64,000 nucleotides of DNA, taken from positions 558,001 through 622,000 of the forward strand of contig CAJVGD010000011.1 in NCBI GenBank assembly GCA_910890315.1, in the 5' to 3' direction. The notes under the pieces were generated by a model. It ran no database searches and had not been told where the DNA came from. It saw nothing but the letters and a program-made list of their open reading frames with translations. Of this stretch, positions 11,688 to 24,265 are shown in pieces (position 1 is the stretch's first letter; every line of letters begins with the position of its first letter). The translations under genes were made by a program, and so were the position numbers. The stretch is from Serendipita indica DSM 11827. Its lineage: Eukaryota; Basidiomycota; Agaricomycetes; Sebacinales; Serendipitaceae.

Positions 11688-14600
11688 TTAGGGGTCTGTA
11701 GTAACTGTCGAAGCCGGGGGATCAGGCGCGACGGATGCAAGATTGGCCGTTGGAGAGTCTGTCATAACTGTGTCGGTGGGCGCAGTTGTCAGCACGCCCG
11801 TGGGGGTGTTCATGGACACAGAAGAAAGTCCCGGAGTAAGCTGGGTTGAGGCAACGGCGGTGGGAGCCAGTGAGGATGGTGGTCCACCTGGAGTCGACGG
11901 AACTTGACCCTTGCGCTGTGCAATCTTGTAGAGATGCTGACGGTTCTTGAGATGAACCTCGAAGTTTTCCAATGTCTCTTCTGGACCGGGTTTGTAAAGC
12001 TGTATCAAATTGTCAGCAATTCTGTAGCCAGGAAGAGTCGAGCCATATACGAGCCTTTTGTGGACAATCATTGCACTTGACACGCCACTCGATGGTCCCG
12101 TCTCCAACATTCGGGTCGGTTGGCTTTCGGAGCACGTAAAAGGAACTATCTAGATATTGGGCATGCAAGCGCGCGATCTCGTCGAGAAGCCATTGTGGCT
12201 TCTTAACAGCATTGATTAGACATCATTGTAAAGCCAAGAAAAATCAACTTACAGGCTCATCGTTCGTTTGCGACGTCTGCCGTCTCAAAGGAGCAGGGGG
12301 TGTCGGCGTAACGGGACGAGGAGGCTCTGGGAGCTTGTCAAAAGTCGAGTTGGTCGGCTGTGGAGTAAAAGGAGGTGGTGACAGAGACGAATCAGGCGAA
12401 TGGACGACTTGCTTGGATGTCTTGGAGTTATTCAACGGTCGAGGCACCGTGGTGAACAAGGGCGCCGACTGTCCTTGATTCGCGCTAGAGCTTTGTCGCT
12501 GAGCTGCCGCCGCTGCTGCTGCGTTGCGACTGTCGACAATGGCAGCAGCAGCCGCCTGCGCGGCCTTGAGACCGCCCTTCTTCTTCAAGCGCCGATATTC
12601 ATCTTCTTTTTTCCGCCTCTCCAAATGATATTCCTTATCGGTGCGATATATGATGTCCATCGGCTTGCGATGTCGATGCCACCATTTCCCACAATCTCCA
12701 CACATCGTCTTTGGCCCCAGCGGTCCTTGACGGCGACCAATGGCGATTTCCTCTGGGCATCCACAGCTTGAACAGTGCCATACACCGTCGATCATATTTG
12801 GATGCAGACCTTCTGGCAGCTCACGTTCTCTGTAGAGTGTCTTCTTCTTCTCACCAGCCTTGACCTTTCCATCCAGACCGCGCAAATATTCTGGCACGGG
12901 TCCATCAGGATTGACGGCAGTACTTGGGGGTACAGGTCGAGAGCGCAAGACGCGGGCTGCAACAGGCGGTCCGCGAAGGAGCTCTTGACGATCCTTTTTA
13001 GGAGGCTCCTGTTTGGCCTGTTGGGCCATGGAGCCGTTGGCTGGGGCAGACATTTGTCGTTGACCGGGTTGTTGTGGCGTAGCAGCCATTGTGCCCATGA
13101 AGGGTGCAGGTTTGAGGTCCGGTTCCGACTCGATGACGGCAATTTGTGCATTCGCGCGCTCTGCTTGCACTGCAGCCTGTCGACGGGGTGCCGCATAGTT
13201 CTGCGTCTCCTTTTCAACTTCGGGGAAACCGATCATGGGTGAACGGAACGTCTTGAGAGGCTCGCGATCTGGCAATGGGATTGCGCCTGCCCTTCGACCA
13301 CGAGGTTGCCTTCGCTTTCTCGGGCCTCCCCGCTCAAAGGTCTTCTCTAGATCGACCTCGTTGAAGAATCCGAGTTGGGGTGTGTAGGCGGCAATCTGAT
13401 CCATCGGACGAATACACGAAGCCAACGAGGGCAAGAACGCCAGGCGAAGATCCTCGTCTTGAATGGTCGTACCGTCCATTGGATGCCCAACGAGGTAGAG
13501 CGATTTTTCATACACTTGAACTTGCTCGCGAATGCTGTGCGCAATTGCCGTCTTGAATTCACCAGAAAGGCCGAGATCTACACAGTAGACCTCTGCAAAT
13601 TGCTCTGGCGAGTTGCGCTTGTCCGAAATGTCCCATTCGAATTGATCCTCCAGTCGTCGAACGCCAAACGCAATATCAAGCTAGTGAAGGTTCAGTATTC
13701 ACAGAGTGCATCGGTACTATGCATACCTTGATCAAAATCCTCAAGTCTTCATTGATGTTATCGGCTGGCTCCTTTTCTTCGTCGTCCACAAAGATCAGCT
13801 CGCGCTGATATTCATCCGGCTCTGACACGATTGGCACCTTCAAGTCGACCTCTTCAGCTTCGATCTTGACACTCTTGGACGACGAGCCATTGGCCAACGA
13901 CGCCTTGGACTTTCGTCCTCCTACGCGTAACGCCGGCTTGGAGCTTCGACCCGCCTTGCCAACCCCAGCTACTTTGGCCTTTGAGGACTTTCGAACGGCC
14001 GAGCCATCAAGAGCGCGCATTCGCTTGCGCCATCGCTCCCACCACTGCACCTCGTCCTCTTCCTCAAACTTGCCGACACCGCTTGGGCCATCGTTTGCGG
14101 GTCGATGTCGCTTCTTGCCAATGCCACTATCGACAAACGAGGCGCGCTTTTTGATGGCCGATATCGGTTTCTCGCTCTTTTCCCGTTCGCCAGGAAGAGG
14201 CGTAGCGGACCGCGATCGAGAGGCTTCCCTGCCGAGACCATTGACCGTCAATCCTCCAATCGTCGATATGGGCTTGCTATGGATTGGGAGCGGGGTACCA
14301 GATGTAGACGGTGGTACAGCAGCAGTCGAAGGCTTGGTCGTATTTGCCTCAATCTCCACGCGATGATTCTTGTAATCCGTAATCTGTTCGTGAATGCTCG
14401 AGACGACTTGATCGATAAACTTTCTGCGTGCACTCTCGCTGGCTTGTCCCAATCCGAATCCAATGGCAAAATCGTCGCAGAGTGTTTGTGCAAACACGGT
14501 TGGGGTGACATATGGGTCTATCCCAGATAAGTTTCAGAATACAACATCTACTGAAAACGCACCATTGGCATTCCAGACAAACGTGTCTCGCAAGCGATTG

Positions 14601-17588
14601 TACCCATCTCCAATGTCGACGTCGATTCGCACAGGGACCAGCATTTCTTGCTTGCTCACCGCTTCTGGGTCCACCTTCTTTGGCCTATGATAACCGCTAC
14701 GTGAGCACACGACCACAAACCAAGTAAAGCACCCACAAAAACACGGGCTGGCGACCCAAGCGACTAAACTTGGACTTTTTCTCTTCACGCTTCCGATGAG
14801 GCCACAAGAGCGCATAATGGGGCGGTTTATGATCCTTGCGCGCGTCTTCTCGATAGTCCTTTTCGAACCACCGAATCTTGGAGCCCGTCACACCAACACC
14901 AACTCCAGACGCACGAAGTGGGTGATCATTGGGCGCATTCGAAAAGGCCTCTTTGAGCTCGCGTCCCATTGCCTCTTTCATCTTGCGATACTCAATCTCA
15001 TACGCTCGGTCCTTTTCGATCCACTCGTGCACATTCTCAATCTCCTCTTTTGTCAAATCCGGCAGTGTCTCGCTGAGTGGGTGTTCTGGATCATCGGCGG
15101 GCACGGGCGTGATTCGCGCGAGACTTGGGATGAGAGCGGCCCTCTGACGCGGTGAAAGGGTGCGTTCGGCAATGTTCTGTGGTGCAGGTGGAACTGGCGG
15201 GGCAACGGCAGTAGCAGTAGCAGCAGCAGCAGCTGATGCAGACGTTCCTGGAGCAGATACAACCGCACCAGCGCCAGATCCCGAAGACGAAGGTGGGACG
15301 ACTTGACCAGGGACACCACCAGGTCGTGCATGACGTGCCATGGCGATGGGATTGTTCACATTCGGAATCATCATCGGTGCACCAATGCTCATCGGTCCAG
15401 ACGCCGTCAATGGTGCACCACCATACGGAGCACCAGCACCGGGAGCACCAGGAGGAGCCGTTCCAGGCGGCATACGTGGATTCGGTTGAAGCGACGCAAG
15501 AGGCGCAGGTCCAAGTCCACCTGTAACCTGACGAAGATTTGTCGCGCCAGCACCAAACGGTGGTTGACCAGGCTGGACACCATTGATCCCCATCGTTCCA
15601 GGGATCGACATGCCACCAGGGAGTTGAGCTTGAGGAGGACCCGGATGCGATGGCGTTTGTGGTGTTGGCGTCTGCTGAGTCGGTTGTCCACCGGGCGTAG
15701 GTGTAGCAAACATGCCAGGTGCAACCGTCGATACACCCCCCATGCCGACCTGTTGACCAAGCATTTGAAGCTGCGTCAACGCCGATGGGTCGTTCCTCAT
15801 CATACCCATCCCACCGGGCATCATTCCACCCAATGGCGTAGGCGGAGGTCCCATTCCACCAGTCGCACTCGGCTGCATACCCGGATACGACGACATCCCA
15901 ATTTGAGAACCAGGCGGAGGAGGCGGCATCATCCCACTCGTATTCACCGCCGTCGAACCACTCGCGGAACCAGCTGCAGATGGAGGTCGATTGAAACCCT
16001 GAGTGGCCGTCGCAGACGTAGGAGTCGACGAAGATCCCGGCTGTTGTTGTTGTTGTTGTTGTTGTTGTTGCCCTCCTCCCATACCTGGTGGCGCCATCGT
16101 CGTCGCATGGGCCGACTGAGGAGTGAGCGTCGGCGTCGGTTCGCGTCCGACAGAGGCAGAACGTGGAGCACCCGGTGCAGATGCCGGTGTCGCTGGCGTC
16201 TGGGGAACGTTTGGATTCGCATTCGCTGGCGAAAACTGTTGAGTGCCTGCGCTCGATGGTCCATGCTGGGAAGGCGTTCCAGTCGTGTATGGAATGGCAA
16301 CAGAGGGACCAGTCATGTCCATATCCTGCGAGCGACGATGCTGTTGCTGTTGCTGTTGTTGGCGATACTGTATCTGCATCACTTGTTGAGGCGTCAATCC
16401 CGTCATTGGCATTTGCATCCCTCCAGCGCCACCCATGTTCATTGGCATCGTCATGGACACTTGCATCGGGTACCCATTTGGCTGAGAAACACCTTGCTGT
16501 TGTTGCTGCTGCTGTTGTGGTGTTTGGGTACGCTGTTGTGGCGTCGGAGCGCGCATAGCTTGGGCAGATGGCTGAGAGCGTGAAACAGGCGTTGGTGGTC
16601 CTCCCATCGACCCTTGCATAGGGACTGTACCAGGCATCATTGGCCTTGGTTGATGAATGCCACCCATCGCGGACGGAGGTCGTCCAGGTCCGGAGATGGT
16701 GCCATTTTGCGGTTGCTGGCCTGGCTGCTGGGATGCCGGTGCGGGCGTTCCAGATGTCGAATGTGCCGTCGATGGTTGGGCGTTGGGTTGAGTTGTACGC
16801 GTGGGCTGCGAGGGATTCGATCCAGGAGCGGCTTGCATATAATTGCTCATCATCTGCGGGTTAGGTTGTGTCGATTGGGCGTAGAGTGGGTTCATAGACG
16901 TTGGTAGCGACTGCTGTGGTTGTTGCGGGGTCGCTCCAGGCGGTAGAGGTGCACCCATGCCGGGCGCAGTCGGAGGACGTTGTCCATAGGACATACCCAT
17001 TGCTCCTGCCAATTGATAAGCTTGAGCGCTCTCAAAGGATGAAAAAGGCCGCATACCATATTGTCCATAAGCTTGTTGAGGGTATCCAGCACCGGGGTTT
17101 GGGTATTGCTTCATGGCCATTTGCCCAGGAGCACCCATCATTTGTGCACCTCCAGGCTGAGCATACATGGACGGAGGCTGCTGCATATACTGCATTTGCA
17201 TCCCGGGATTCGCCATCGAAGGTTGTCCGCCCGTGGCACCCATCATCGGATTCGGGTATCCAGGTTGACCAGGCATCCTCCCCGGATATCCAGATGGATT
17301 CATCTGCATACCCGCCATATGACCCATACCGTCTCCCGAGTGTTGTGGCTGAAGCGGCTGATGCATTTGCATCATCCCCGGTTGGGCCATGGAGGGATTA
17401 CCGGTAAACTGCTGTGACATCCCCTGGGGTTGATGACCCATACCGGCAGCGGCATTGGCAGCGTGCGCCCGCATCTGCAGCTGATATTGATTGAGCAGTT
17501 GGGATTGCTGCACGGTTGGGTTTGAGAGCATGGGCTGGCCAGAAGGAATACGGGCGCCGTATGGATATTGTTGTTGTGGATTTGCCAT
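11688..17588 (-). CDS. SNF5: SNF5/SMARCB1 subunit of SWI/SNF chromatin remodeller
   Basis: About 1883 aa. Minus-strand exons 17588-14737, 14684-14563, 14517-13727, 13680-12253, 12201-12055 and 11999-11688 sum to whole codons. The first ~950 residues are extremely Q/P/M/G-rich with poly-Q runs. The two SNF5 repeats follow: LVPVRIDVDIGDGYNRLRDTF ... PYVTPTVFAQTLCDDF, then LRILIKLDIAFGVRRLEDQFEWD ... PEQFAEVYCVDLGL, separated by a long basic insert inside the domain. A GATA-like finger comes next (WHCSSCGCPEEIA ... TMCGDCGKWWHRHRK). The C-terminus is TIEWRVKCNDCPQK-LYKPGPEETLENFEVHLKNRQH. The last intron (12000-12054) needs a GC-AG splice (AAG/GC...ACAG) to keep this frame. The start at MANPQQQYPY is chosen over an upstream ATG at 17657. 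Nuclear; nucleosome-contacting core subunit. Confidence 0.93.
16042..16070 (+). repeat. Trinucleotide (GTT)n tract coding poly-Gln on the minus strand
   Basis: An almost pure GTT run, read as CAA codons in SNF5 on the minus strand, giving about ten consecutive Gln. Shorter mixed CAA/CAG runs occur near 16341-16362 and 16496-16517. The tracts are in frame and belong to the glutamine-rich activation-type N-terminus. Length polymorphism between strains is likely. Confidence 0.85.
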
Positions 17589-19015
17589 GATTATTCGTCG
17601 TCTGAAATCGACTGGCAAGGGCGGCTTCAAAATCAGCGTCGCCGGCAGCACGGGCAAGAGGCTTTACGCACGTCAAAGATGACCTGAAATCGTGCCAAAA
17701 GAATGTTGCAAAAGACGTCCAGCTGGCAGAGGACGAGGCGTAGGGGTGGAAAACTGGGCTAGGCCAGAGCAGAAACCTAGACAGCAAACAAAAGTGAATC
17801 TATGCAGGTGAAAAGGACGAAAAAGAGCAAAGACGAGGCGGTCTAAAAAGCAAGGGCGAAAACCACGACGGCGCTAAGCAAGTTGGCGGCGTGCGCGTGC
17901 GAGAAGAGGGAAGCCATGGAGCGGAATAAGTTGGAAAATGCGCAACAAGGTAGAGGAAGATGGACGCGCGGGGAGGACGAGACGACTGGACGCGTCGCGG
18001 TGGTCTCAACGCGCCAGCTAAGCGCAAGGCTGGACTTTGGGGGAAGCGTGGACAAGAGGACGACAGGGAAGATTAGAATCGAAAATGAATCGTACCAGAG
18101 ATTGTGAAACCGAGTAGGCAGGACAGACACAGGCTCTCCTGGTCGATTATGCTGATTATCGGATCTTCCGAGCGCCCGCCGCGGCCCAAAAAACACGACC
18201 TAAGGTTGTTTTGGATTGCAGACGTAGAAATTGAATAAGCTGGGGCGGCTGTTCTCGCCAGTGTCTCCGCGTCTCCACTTCGTTTTCTTCCAAACGGCTT
18301 GTCTGGGCCTTGAGAGTGTGTGGGCCTGGGACGGCGAGGGGCGTAAAAAAGTCGAAAGAAATGGACAGAATCAGATGCGAGCGTGCTCCGTCGTCGGCGC
18401 TGGCCAGGCCGCGGGCGTTGCTCAGAGCAGAGTAGAGTCCAAGTTTTGGACCAGCGCCCGGGGCGTCCAACTGGGGGGGAGAGCAAGGACATCAGAGAGT
18501 CCAGGAGACGATGGATATCGTGGTTTCCATCAAACTAAACCACAAATTGTGGCAGGAGGACGGCGGGGCGCACAGGCATCGCTGGCCGGGGGACGAAGAG
18601 CCAAATGGCGGGACGAGAGCGTGGCGTCCAAACTGAGACACCTGACACGCTCCAAACAATTCCCTATCTCGATCCATGGAGAATTGTACGGGCCACTGCT
18701 CCTCGTCACGCCAGGAGTGGCACTTTTGGTGTTGCAGCACTCGCTCCATCGTCTCCACTTTGATGATTAAATTGGGTATATCTCATCCAACTATGACTAC
18801 TAGCAGTCCATCCAATCATAACCCCTATATTCCCATCTCCGCTACACCAACACAGCCACTGATAATCCGGCATATGGTCTCCCATACGCGCACATATGCT
18901 TCACATGGTTCACCACAATTCGAATCCCGTAAGCCCTCTTTAAACAGCCCACCTGCATCTCCTCCATCTTGGACCCGACCACGACCATCCCTTGTCAACC
19001 GGCCACTCGCCAGCC
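17589..19015. other. Long divergent intergenic region, SNF5 promoter side
   Basis: About 1.4 kb between the SNF5 start (minus) and the CFEM-like gene start (plus). Several open frames of 100-180 codons overlap on both strands, but none has a signal peptide, a domain I recognise or convincing splice partners. The first ~250 bp upstream of SNF5 is purine-rich on the plus strand (pyrimidine-rich leader on the SNF5 strand). No transposon ends seen. Confidence 0.5.
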
Positions 19016-19901
19016 ATGCTCGCCCTCTTGCTCTCTGCAACGCTCGCACTCGCCCAGTCGATAATCCCTACGTGCCAAAAGACATGTCAGGACAAGTCAC
19101 TCACCATTGCGGGGTGCACCGCTCCGTATGTCTTTCTTTCCGCAATGTCTCGTACTCACCCGTGGACAGAACCGATGCCTGTGCTTGCAACTCTCCCTAC
19201 GAGTCTGCCATGACCAATTGTCTCGTACAACCAACTTCAGAGGGTGGCTGCACCTATGATCAGATCCTGTCCTGGCAAACCGCCTACTACACGCAGTGTC
19301 AAGGTCAGAACACCATTCCCATCAAGAAGAGCACTCCATACTGACAATGACCCAGTCTCTGCGCCTCTGGTACCCCCATGCTTGACAATTTGCGACTTGC
19401 AGTCCATCGAGCTGGCAAACTGTTCCTCCGAGTGCGTACGCCCCCCCACCTCCACATGACCTCGCTATTCTAACGTACAGCCTAGGTCCGACACAGCATG
19501 CATATGCGCCAGCACCTATACCAACGCCGCAACATCCTGCATCTCAAAGGGTTGCCCCGACAGACTCGATAAATGGACTCAAGATCACGCGACTCTATGT
19601 GGTACGCTTCTCTCTCCATGAGCCAAAACCCTTCTAACTCTTACCAGGTTCGTCTACTGGAACCTCATCCGGCTCTACAAACACAGGATCCAGCACCTCT
19701 TCAAGATCAGCTACAGCAACATCCGTCTCATCAAATGGTACACAAACGGGCACCGGCACCGCATCGAGTGTGTCCTCGACCGGTACAGGTAGCACCGGGG
19801 CCGCGGCATCTAGTCCTAAATTTGCCATCTACGACGGCCAAAACGTCAAATGGGTCATTGCTGGCACTTGGATGCTCGTTCTCGCTGCCGTCGGGTTCTG
19901 A
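19016..19901 (+). CDS. Secreted, GPI-type surface protein with two CFEM-like Cys modules
   Basis: About 232 aa from exons 19016-19125, 19170-19303, 19356-19435, 19481-19601 and 19648-19901, all in phase. Signal peptide MLALLLSATLALAQS. Module 1 (IPTCQKTC ... DACACNSPYESAMTNC ... QC) has eight Cys in the CFEM-like order with the DxCxC core; module 2 (PPCLTICDLQ ... NCSSEC ... DTACICASTYTNAATSC) repeats it. A Ser/Thr/Gly-rich spacer follows, then a C-terminal hydrophobic tail (VKWVIAGTWMLVLAAVGF) with no cytosolic residues, as expected of a GPI attachment signal. CFEM proteins act in heme/iron capture, cell-wall structure or host interaction. The exact role here is unknown, and the two-module arrangement is assigned by eye. 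Confidence 0.75.
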
Positions 19902-20040
19902 CCTAGGCCTACTTTACAATGATGGACCATGCGCTGTGCGACGTGGGTGTCACGAGCTATGTTCAGGTAGTGCTGGAATACAAGAAACGACGTTTCTACG
20001 TTATTACCATTCGCTCTCCTGGTCAGGCGTTCGGCCTCTG

Positions 20041-20475
20041 TTATTCCCTCGGAATCCAAGGCGCGCGCTCGCCTGCTTCAATGGTCAGTTTGAGCAAAGA
20101 GCAGAGGGTCGTATGATCCAAGAAAGCCGTCTTCGCTAAACCGCGCCGAATCTCCTCGATGTTGTTCATTAGCTTCGAGGTGACCGTCAACTTGCCATCC
20201 TCGACAAGGTTTTGAACCATTTTAACCCTCCGACTGAACACATCTTGAAGATCCTCTAGCGATTCTGAGCTGTAGTGAGCATCAAGAGTGTCGAGGCCAA
20301 GGGAACTGTAGTGATGCCGTCGGCCGTCGAATTCAGTTCCATGTTTCTTTAGATCCCAATCCACTTCCTTGAGTTTCTTCAATACGTCGTACAACTCCCG
20401 GAGCAGGGTTTGAATCACACGAAGGCCCTCGCCCAGTTCCGGACATTTCTCGACGCGTATCGAGTTGGCGAGCAT
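20041..20475 (-). pseudogene. Orphan C-terminal fragment of a FunK1-type protein kinase
   Basis: An open frame of 144 aa from MLANSIRVEKCPELGEG to ERAPWIPRE. Its core (DWDLKKHGTEFDGRRHHYSSLGLDTLDAHYSSESLEDLQDVF) closely matches DSDLEKHGTKFDSQYHYYTSLALDTHDAHYSSKSLEDLQHLF in the FunK1 copy at 33779-36623, and the ends FLDHTTLCSLLKLTIEAGERAPW and FLLDHASFCSFLRFTIDARERALW also correspond. No kinase lobe is visible upstream in this orientation, so this is a detached tail. It is uninterrupted, so a short expressed protein is possible. Likely a duplication relic of the 34-37 kb kinase group. Confidence 0.65.
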
Positions 20476-21218
20476 GGTGATACTCGGCTGAAAAATATGT
20501 TAAATAAAATGTTATGGTTGGAGTACTTGTATGTCCCTTGCGAGCAAGGGGTCGGACCAGTTCAATGTTGAGCTCTGCACTGACCTTCGTAGCTTCAGCG
20601 GCGAGCTAGAAGCAAGGAAGGAGTAATAAATAATCGAGCGTCTGACAAGCGCGAGGTGACTACGATGTGGGTGACGTGGAGGCGTCCAAGTGCTGGCTGG
20701 GGCGAGGGATCGAATCCGCTGGTACGAGCATTCTTCTACCCATTCCATATCACGCTAGTTGAATACCCTCGCGAAGTGGCAAGACATGTGGGGATCAGCT
20801 GTAACGTATCTTAGTATAATTGACAGAGGAAAGGGGCTATAAGCTACCGAGTTTATCAGCCATTCAAACCCGCCACTTCAGATGCGAAAGTATCTCTCTA
20901 CAGTTTGCTGAGAATCTAACGATGGACATGGGTCAAAGTAAAGAGATGGTGCTCATATATCCGTCGCCTCGGAAGTGCAATTAATTACTATGAGCAGCGC
21001 TTGTGGCCGCCAATTAGAACGCGTTATTTACCGTTTGACTCCTGACATCGACTAGGTCGGCAGCTCGGCTTTGAACATCATTCAATATTGACGTGGCGAA
21101 GGGTTGTCCTGTCGGCAAGTAGCACTTAGCATGTCAACTCTCGTCAAAGAGCAAATGGCTTGTACGCCTGGAGTTTAAAATATAGATCCTAATTAGTGAC
21201 TAGAACATAACTTAACGA
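20476..21218. other. Intergenic, no gene supported
   Basis: About 740 bp between the FunK1 fragment and glutathione synthetase. I looked for the missing kinase lobe on the minus strand and found no HRD/DFG-like stretch. One short frame (20512-20748, minus) has no recognisable content. Confidence 0.45.
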
Positions 21219-22972
21219 TTAATCAACCAGCAATGCAGAATCTAACACTGAAAATCCAGTCGCTAACCCTCCCTCATCGCTCTCTACGCCTTTGGTCCGC
21301 AAAAGATAACCACCGCTCTCTTCCTGCAGCTTGATGGAGGAAGGGAGAGAGGTTTGGGTGTGCGTGAAGAGCGCCCATCCAAAAGTACCCAACTCACTCA
21401 CCACATTCGCCAATGTGTTTTCTCTCCCGCTTCTAACGAGCCAATTTCTCACACCAACCGGAGCGCGAATCAACCTCATGGCGATCCACGCCTCCCTTTC
21501 CTTTTCGTCCAGCCCTTCCAAAAACGATGGAATGTGTGCTTTGTACACATTGTTTCCACCTCCCTCGCGTTGGGGCTTGAGCACCATATCCATGTGCTGT
21601 GAGAGTGTGCGTGTGATGGCGTTGGGTGTGTCAAGAGAGTACATCTCCATCCAGCTCGCGCGGAGTTCTTCGACATCTCTAACTGTAAACACATGGTCCC
21701 CTACGGAGCTCGACTGCTTCTCTCTTGCGTTACGACATAATTTCGGAGATCGGAGGAGGAAACTCTCGACGACACCCGGATCCGATAGCACGGCTTGGAT
21801 TTTCTTGCTCCCAGCAAGCTGAAGTGCAATAGGTGGGCACTTGATTGCACGTGATCTTTCCAGTAATTTTCGAGTCTCGAAATGTGCTGGCGTTGGATAG
21901 TCGGTGGGGGTGTACCCAGCACGAAAGTAGATGACGGAAATTTCCCACCCATCATCTTGGTCTTCATCCACTCCGTCTCTGTCGCACGAATCCTGGTCCT
22001 TGACGTACAGCCGCCGCCCATCCCTCTCGGATATACGTGCACTCGCGAGCTGGTCCAACCTCCGTCGGACAACGTGTATCCCATGATGCATCAAGAGTGC
22101 GTATTCGAGTGGTTTCTGGTCGAAAATGTTTCGTTCGTTTGGCTGCACCACGAACAATATTCTTGGAACTCGCTTCGTGCCATTTGATGAAGCGCCTAAT
22201 ACCGGGGATGAGCCTACAGCGCCAAATTGGAGGTATGCCTGGTGCGCTACGACCAGACCCTTGACAACCTGAACAAGCGTATCGTTCGTCGCCAAGTTTG
22301 ATGCTTTGAGGATGTCCGAGCCATGAAAGTATTCCGTACAGGCAAGGAGATACCTTGTTCATGATTAGCACAACAAGTTTACTTTAGAATAAAGGAGTGA
22401 AGACCTATGTAGACCATCGGTAGCCTGCGAAAGCGCACCAGCGGCGGAGGCAATGGTGTTGAATTCGACTTGCTTGATAGTCATCTCTCCTCCACCCTCG
22501 TCATGTAGCAGATAGTCTGATCGAAAGATTCCCAATTGAAGAGGCTGGTAAACGATCAATATAACCATTTGCTGTGACCAAGATAAGGGCCCACCTGAAT
22601 AAGACCTTCTGTCCTCACGTCCTTCCATATACGCCACAATGTGCCAACAAAGTTGTCTACCTTGCCCATGCCTACGTCGGCCGAGAAAATGCTATCAAGA
22701 AAGTCCTCATCGGAGGCAATTCTTGTATAAAGAACATTGTATATCCTTTGGAGCTTCATTGCATGCTCGAATAAGTGGCGAGGAAAGGGAGTAGGGAAAA
22801 GAGCAAATGGCGCGTGGTCTGCGCTGGCTGGTGCGGGAGATGGATGCTTGGAAGATTCCGAGTGGGGTGGAAGGAAGAGTAAAGAGTTGGCAAGGGCATA
22901 TGTCGTTGCCTGTAGCGTTAACTCTTCCAACTGTGCTTGAGATAGCGACGGTGGCCACGGAGGAAGAGGCAT
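21219..22972 (-). CDS. GSH2: Glutathione synthetase (eukaryotic type)
   Basis: About 550 aa from minus-strand exons 22972-22595, 22544-22405 and 22353-21219, in phase. It joins gamma-glutamylcysteine and glycine using ATP, the last step of glutathione synthesis, in the cytosol. Family marks: PPWPPSLSQAQLEEL at the N-terminus, PLQLGIFRSDYLLHDE, IKQVEFNTIASAAG (substrate-binding region), PTDYPTPAHFETRKLLERS, IKCPPIALQLAGSKKIQ, and the glycine-rich ATP-grasp loop REGGGNNVYKAHIPSFL. The start ATG at 22972 is chosen because upstream in-frame codons begin only at a TTG. Slightly longer than typical enzymes (about 480-500 aa), the excess lying in linkers. It shares a divergent ~540-bp promoter region with the rhodanese gene. 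Confidence 0.93.
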
Positions 22973-23513
22973 GGGCGTTATTCCAACGGCGAAGGCAACT
23001 CGGGTCAAGATGCAGCCCGTCGGACGGCGTATGTATTTATGGGATCGAATTGGGAGCCAAGAGAGTGACTAATGTGCCATCATGCCTCGGTCGAGCATCC
23101 TTCTCGAGCGTTCTAGGCGCGCAAAAAACAAAGCGCTGTCTCAGCGGACTTTCGGGGATGTGTCAACCCTTTGACTGAATAGGCTTGAGGCTTATTCAGG
23201 ATTGGGTTTACGTTTTCATCCATGCGACTGTCTATCAGCCCCCACTGACTTAGAATTGGCGCTAGTTTGATCTATTTCATGCGCGCTTGCAGATTTGCTG
23301 TCACTTTCTGGGGGCACATAAATCTTCCAATGACCTTTCCTAGTACGTACGCTTCTCTGCTAGCTTAGGTAAACGAGGGTTACGAAGCAAGGTTATTACG
23401 AAACCAAGTGTCCAATATATGCCTCAATCGGCCAGGGGCCGGGAGGTAGATTAGCGCTTACTGATTGCCGGGACCGATATGATTGCGCAAGCTCGCACTT
23501 GATCTCTACCACC
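22973..23513. other. Divergent promoter region GSH2 / rhodanese gene
   Basis: About 540 bp between two start codons pointing away from each other. No open frame of interest. The two genes may share upstream control, which would suit two thiol-redox functions, but no specific site could be identified by eye. Confidence 0.4.
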
Positions 23514-24002
23514 ATGACCTCGCAGAACAACGCGGAGCCAATCTGGCACAATGCATACCCAACGCCCCGTTTCGACGCGCCTCGAATGTCTCCCGACGAA
23601 CTCGCAGAACTTGTCAAGACCAAAGTGGCCGGACGCGACTACATTGTCGTCGATGTCAGAAGGACGGATTTCGAGGTTGATAATTCATACATACTCTAGA
23701 AAACAGATGCTAACGGGCCATAGAACGTCTTTATCAAAGGCGCTCTCAATCTTCCCGCACACACGTTCTACCCGACCAGAGAAACGATCGTGAAAGTGCT
23801 CTCAACGATACCTATCGTTGTATTCCACTGCAGCAGCTGTGGACCAACAGGAAGAGGCCCAAGAACTGCTGGGTGGTACCGCGCAGAACTTGAAAAGCAA
23901 GGGATTGACGAAGCTCAATCTTCCGCCCGTGTCCTCGACGGTGGCATCAAGCTATTCGCTGAGCGATACGCAAACGACGCGAGTCTTGTATCCAAGCCAT
24001 GA
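23514..24002 (+). CDS. Rhodanese-fold protein of the Cdc25/Arr2 (arsenate reductase-like) type
   Basis: About 146 aa from exons 23514-23675 and 23724-24002 (phase 0 intron ending CCATAG). Layout: RMSPDELAELVK helix, DYIVVDVRRTDFE strand and turn, VFIKGALNLPAHTF, then the active-site loop IVVFHCSSCGPTGRGPRTAGWY and the C-terminal RVLDGGIKLFAERY. The HC of the loop is the expected catalytic Cys of single-domain Cdc25/Ibp1/Arr2 phosphatase-reductases. The loop reads CSSCGPTGR, longer than the canonical CX5R, with a second Cys three residues on, so chemistry could be thiol transfer or arsenate reduction rather than protein phosphatase. Cytosolic; small single-domain size fits the family. Confidence 0.75.
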
Positions 24003-24265
24003 TGTTCTGATGAATAAACAATACGTTACTTTCGGCACCTGTCCTTTTGGCCCAGCTCACTATGGCTGGTACCAATTTGAACAATACTTATAAAACTGAG
24101 AAGGACATTAGCTGTTTCAGACGTCGGTATTGAACCAATTTGATCGCTTTCCAGCGCATCCAAGACTCTAGTGGGATATATATAATACGAACATAGAATC
24201 TATCAGGCTATCGACTTAAAACACGACAAAAGAAGGAGTCTAGTTTAATGAATAAAATGATTTCT

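Noticed and set aside
15303-16583. A 426-codon plus-strand open frame, very Arg/His-rich
   Set aside because: It is the antisense shadow of the Q/P/M-rich SNF5 coding exon, whose codon composition keeps the reverse strand open; no start context or domain.
18073-18770. Two opposite open frames of 139 and 179 codons between SNF5 and the CFEM-like gene
   Set aside because: They overlap each other, have low-complexity composition and no recognisable domain or signal peptide; treated as promoter region.
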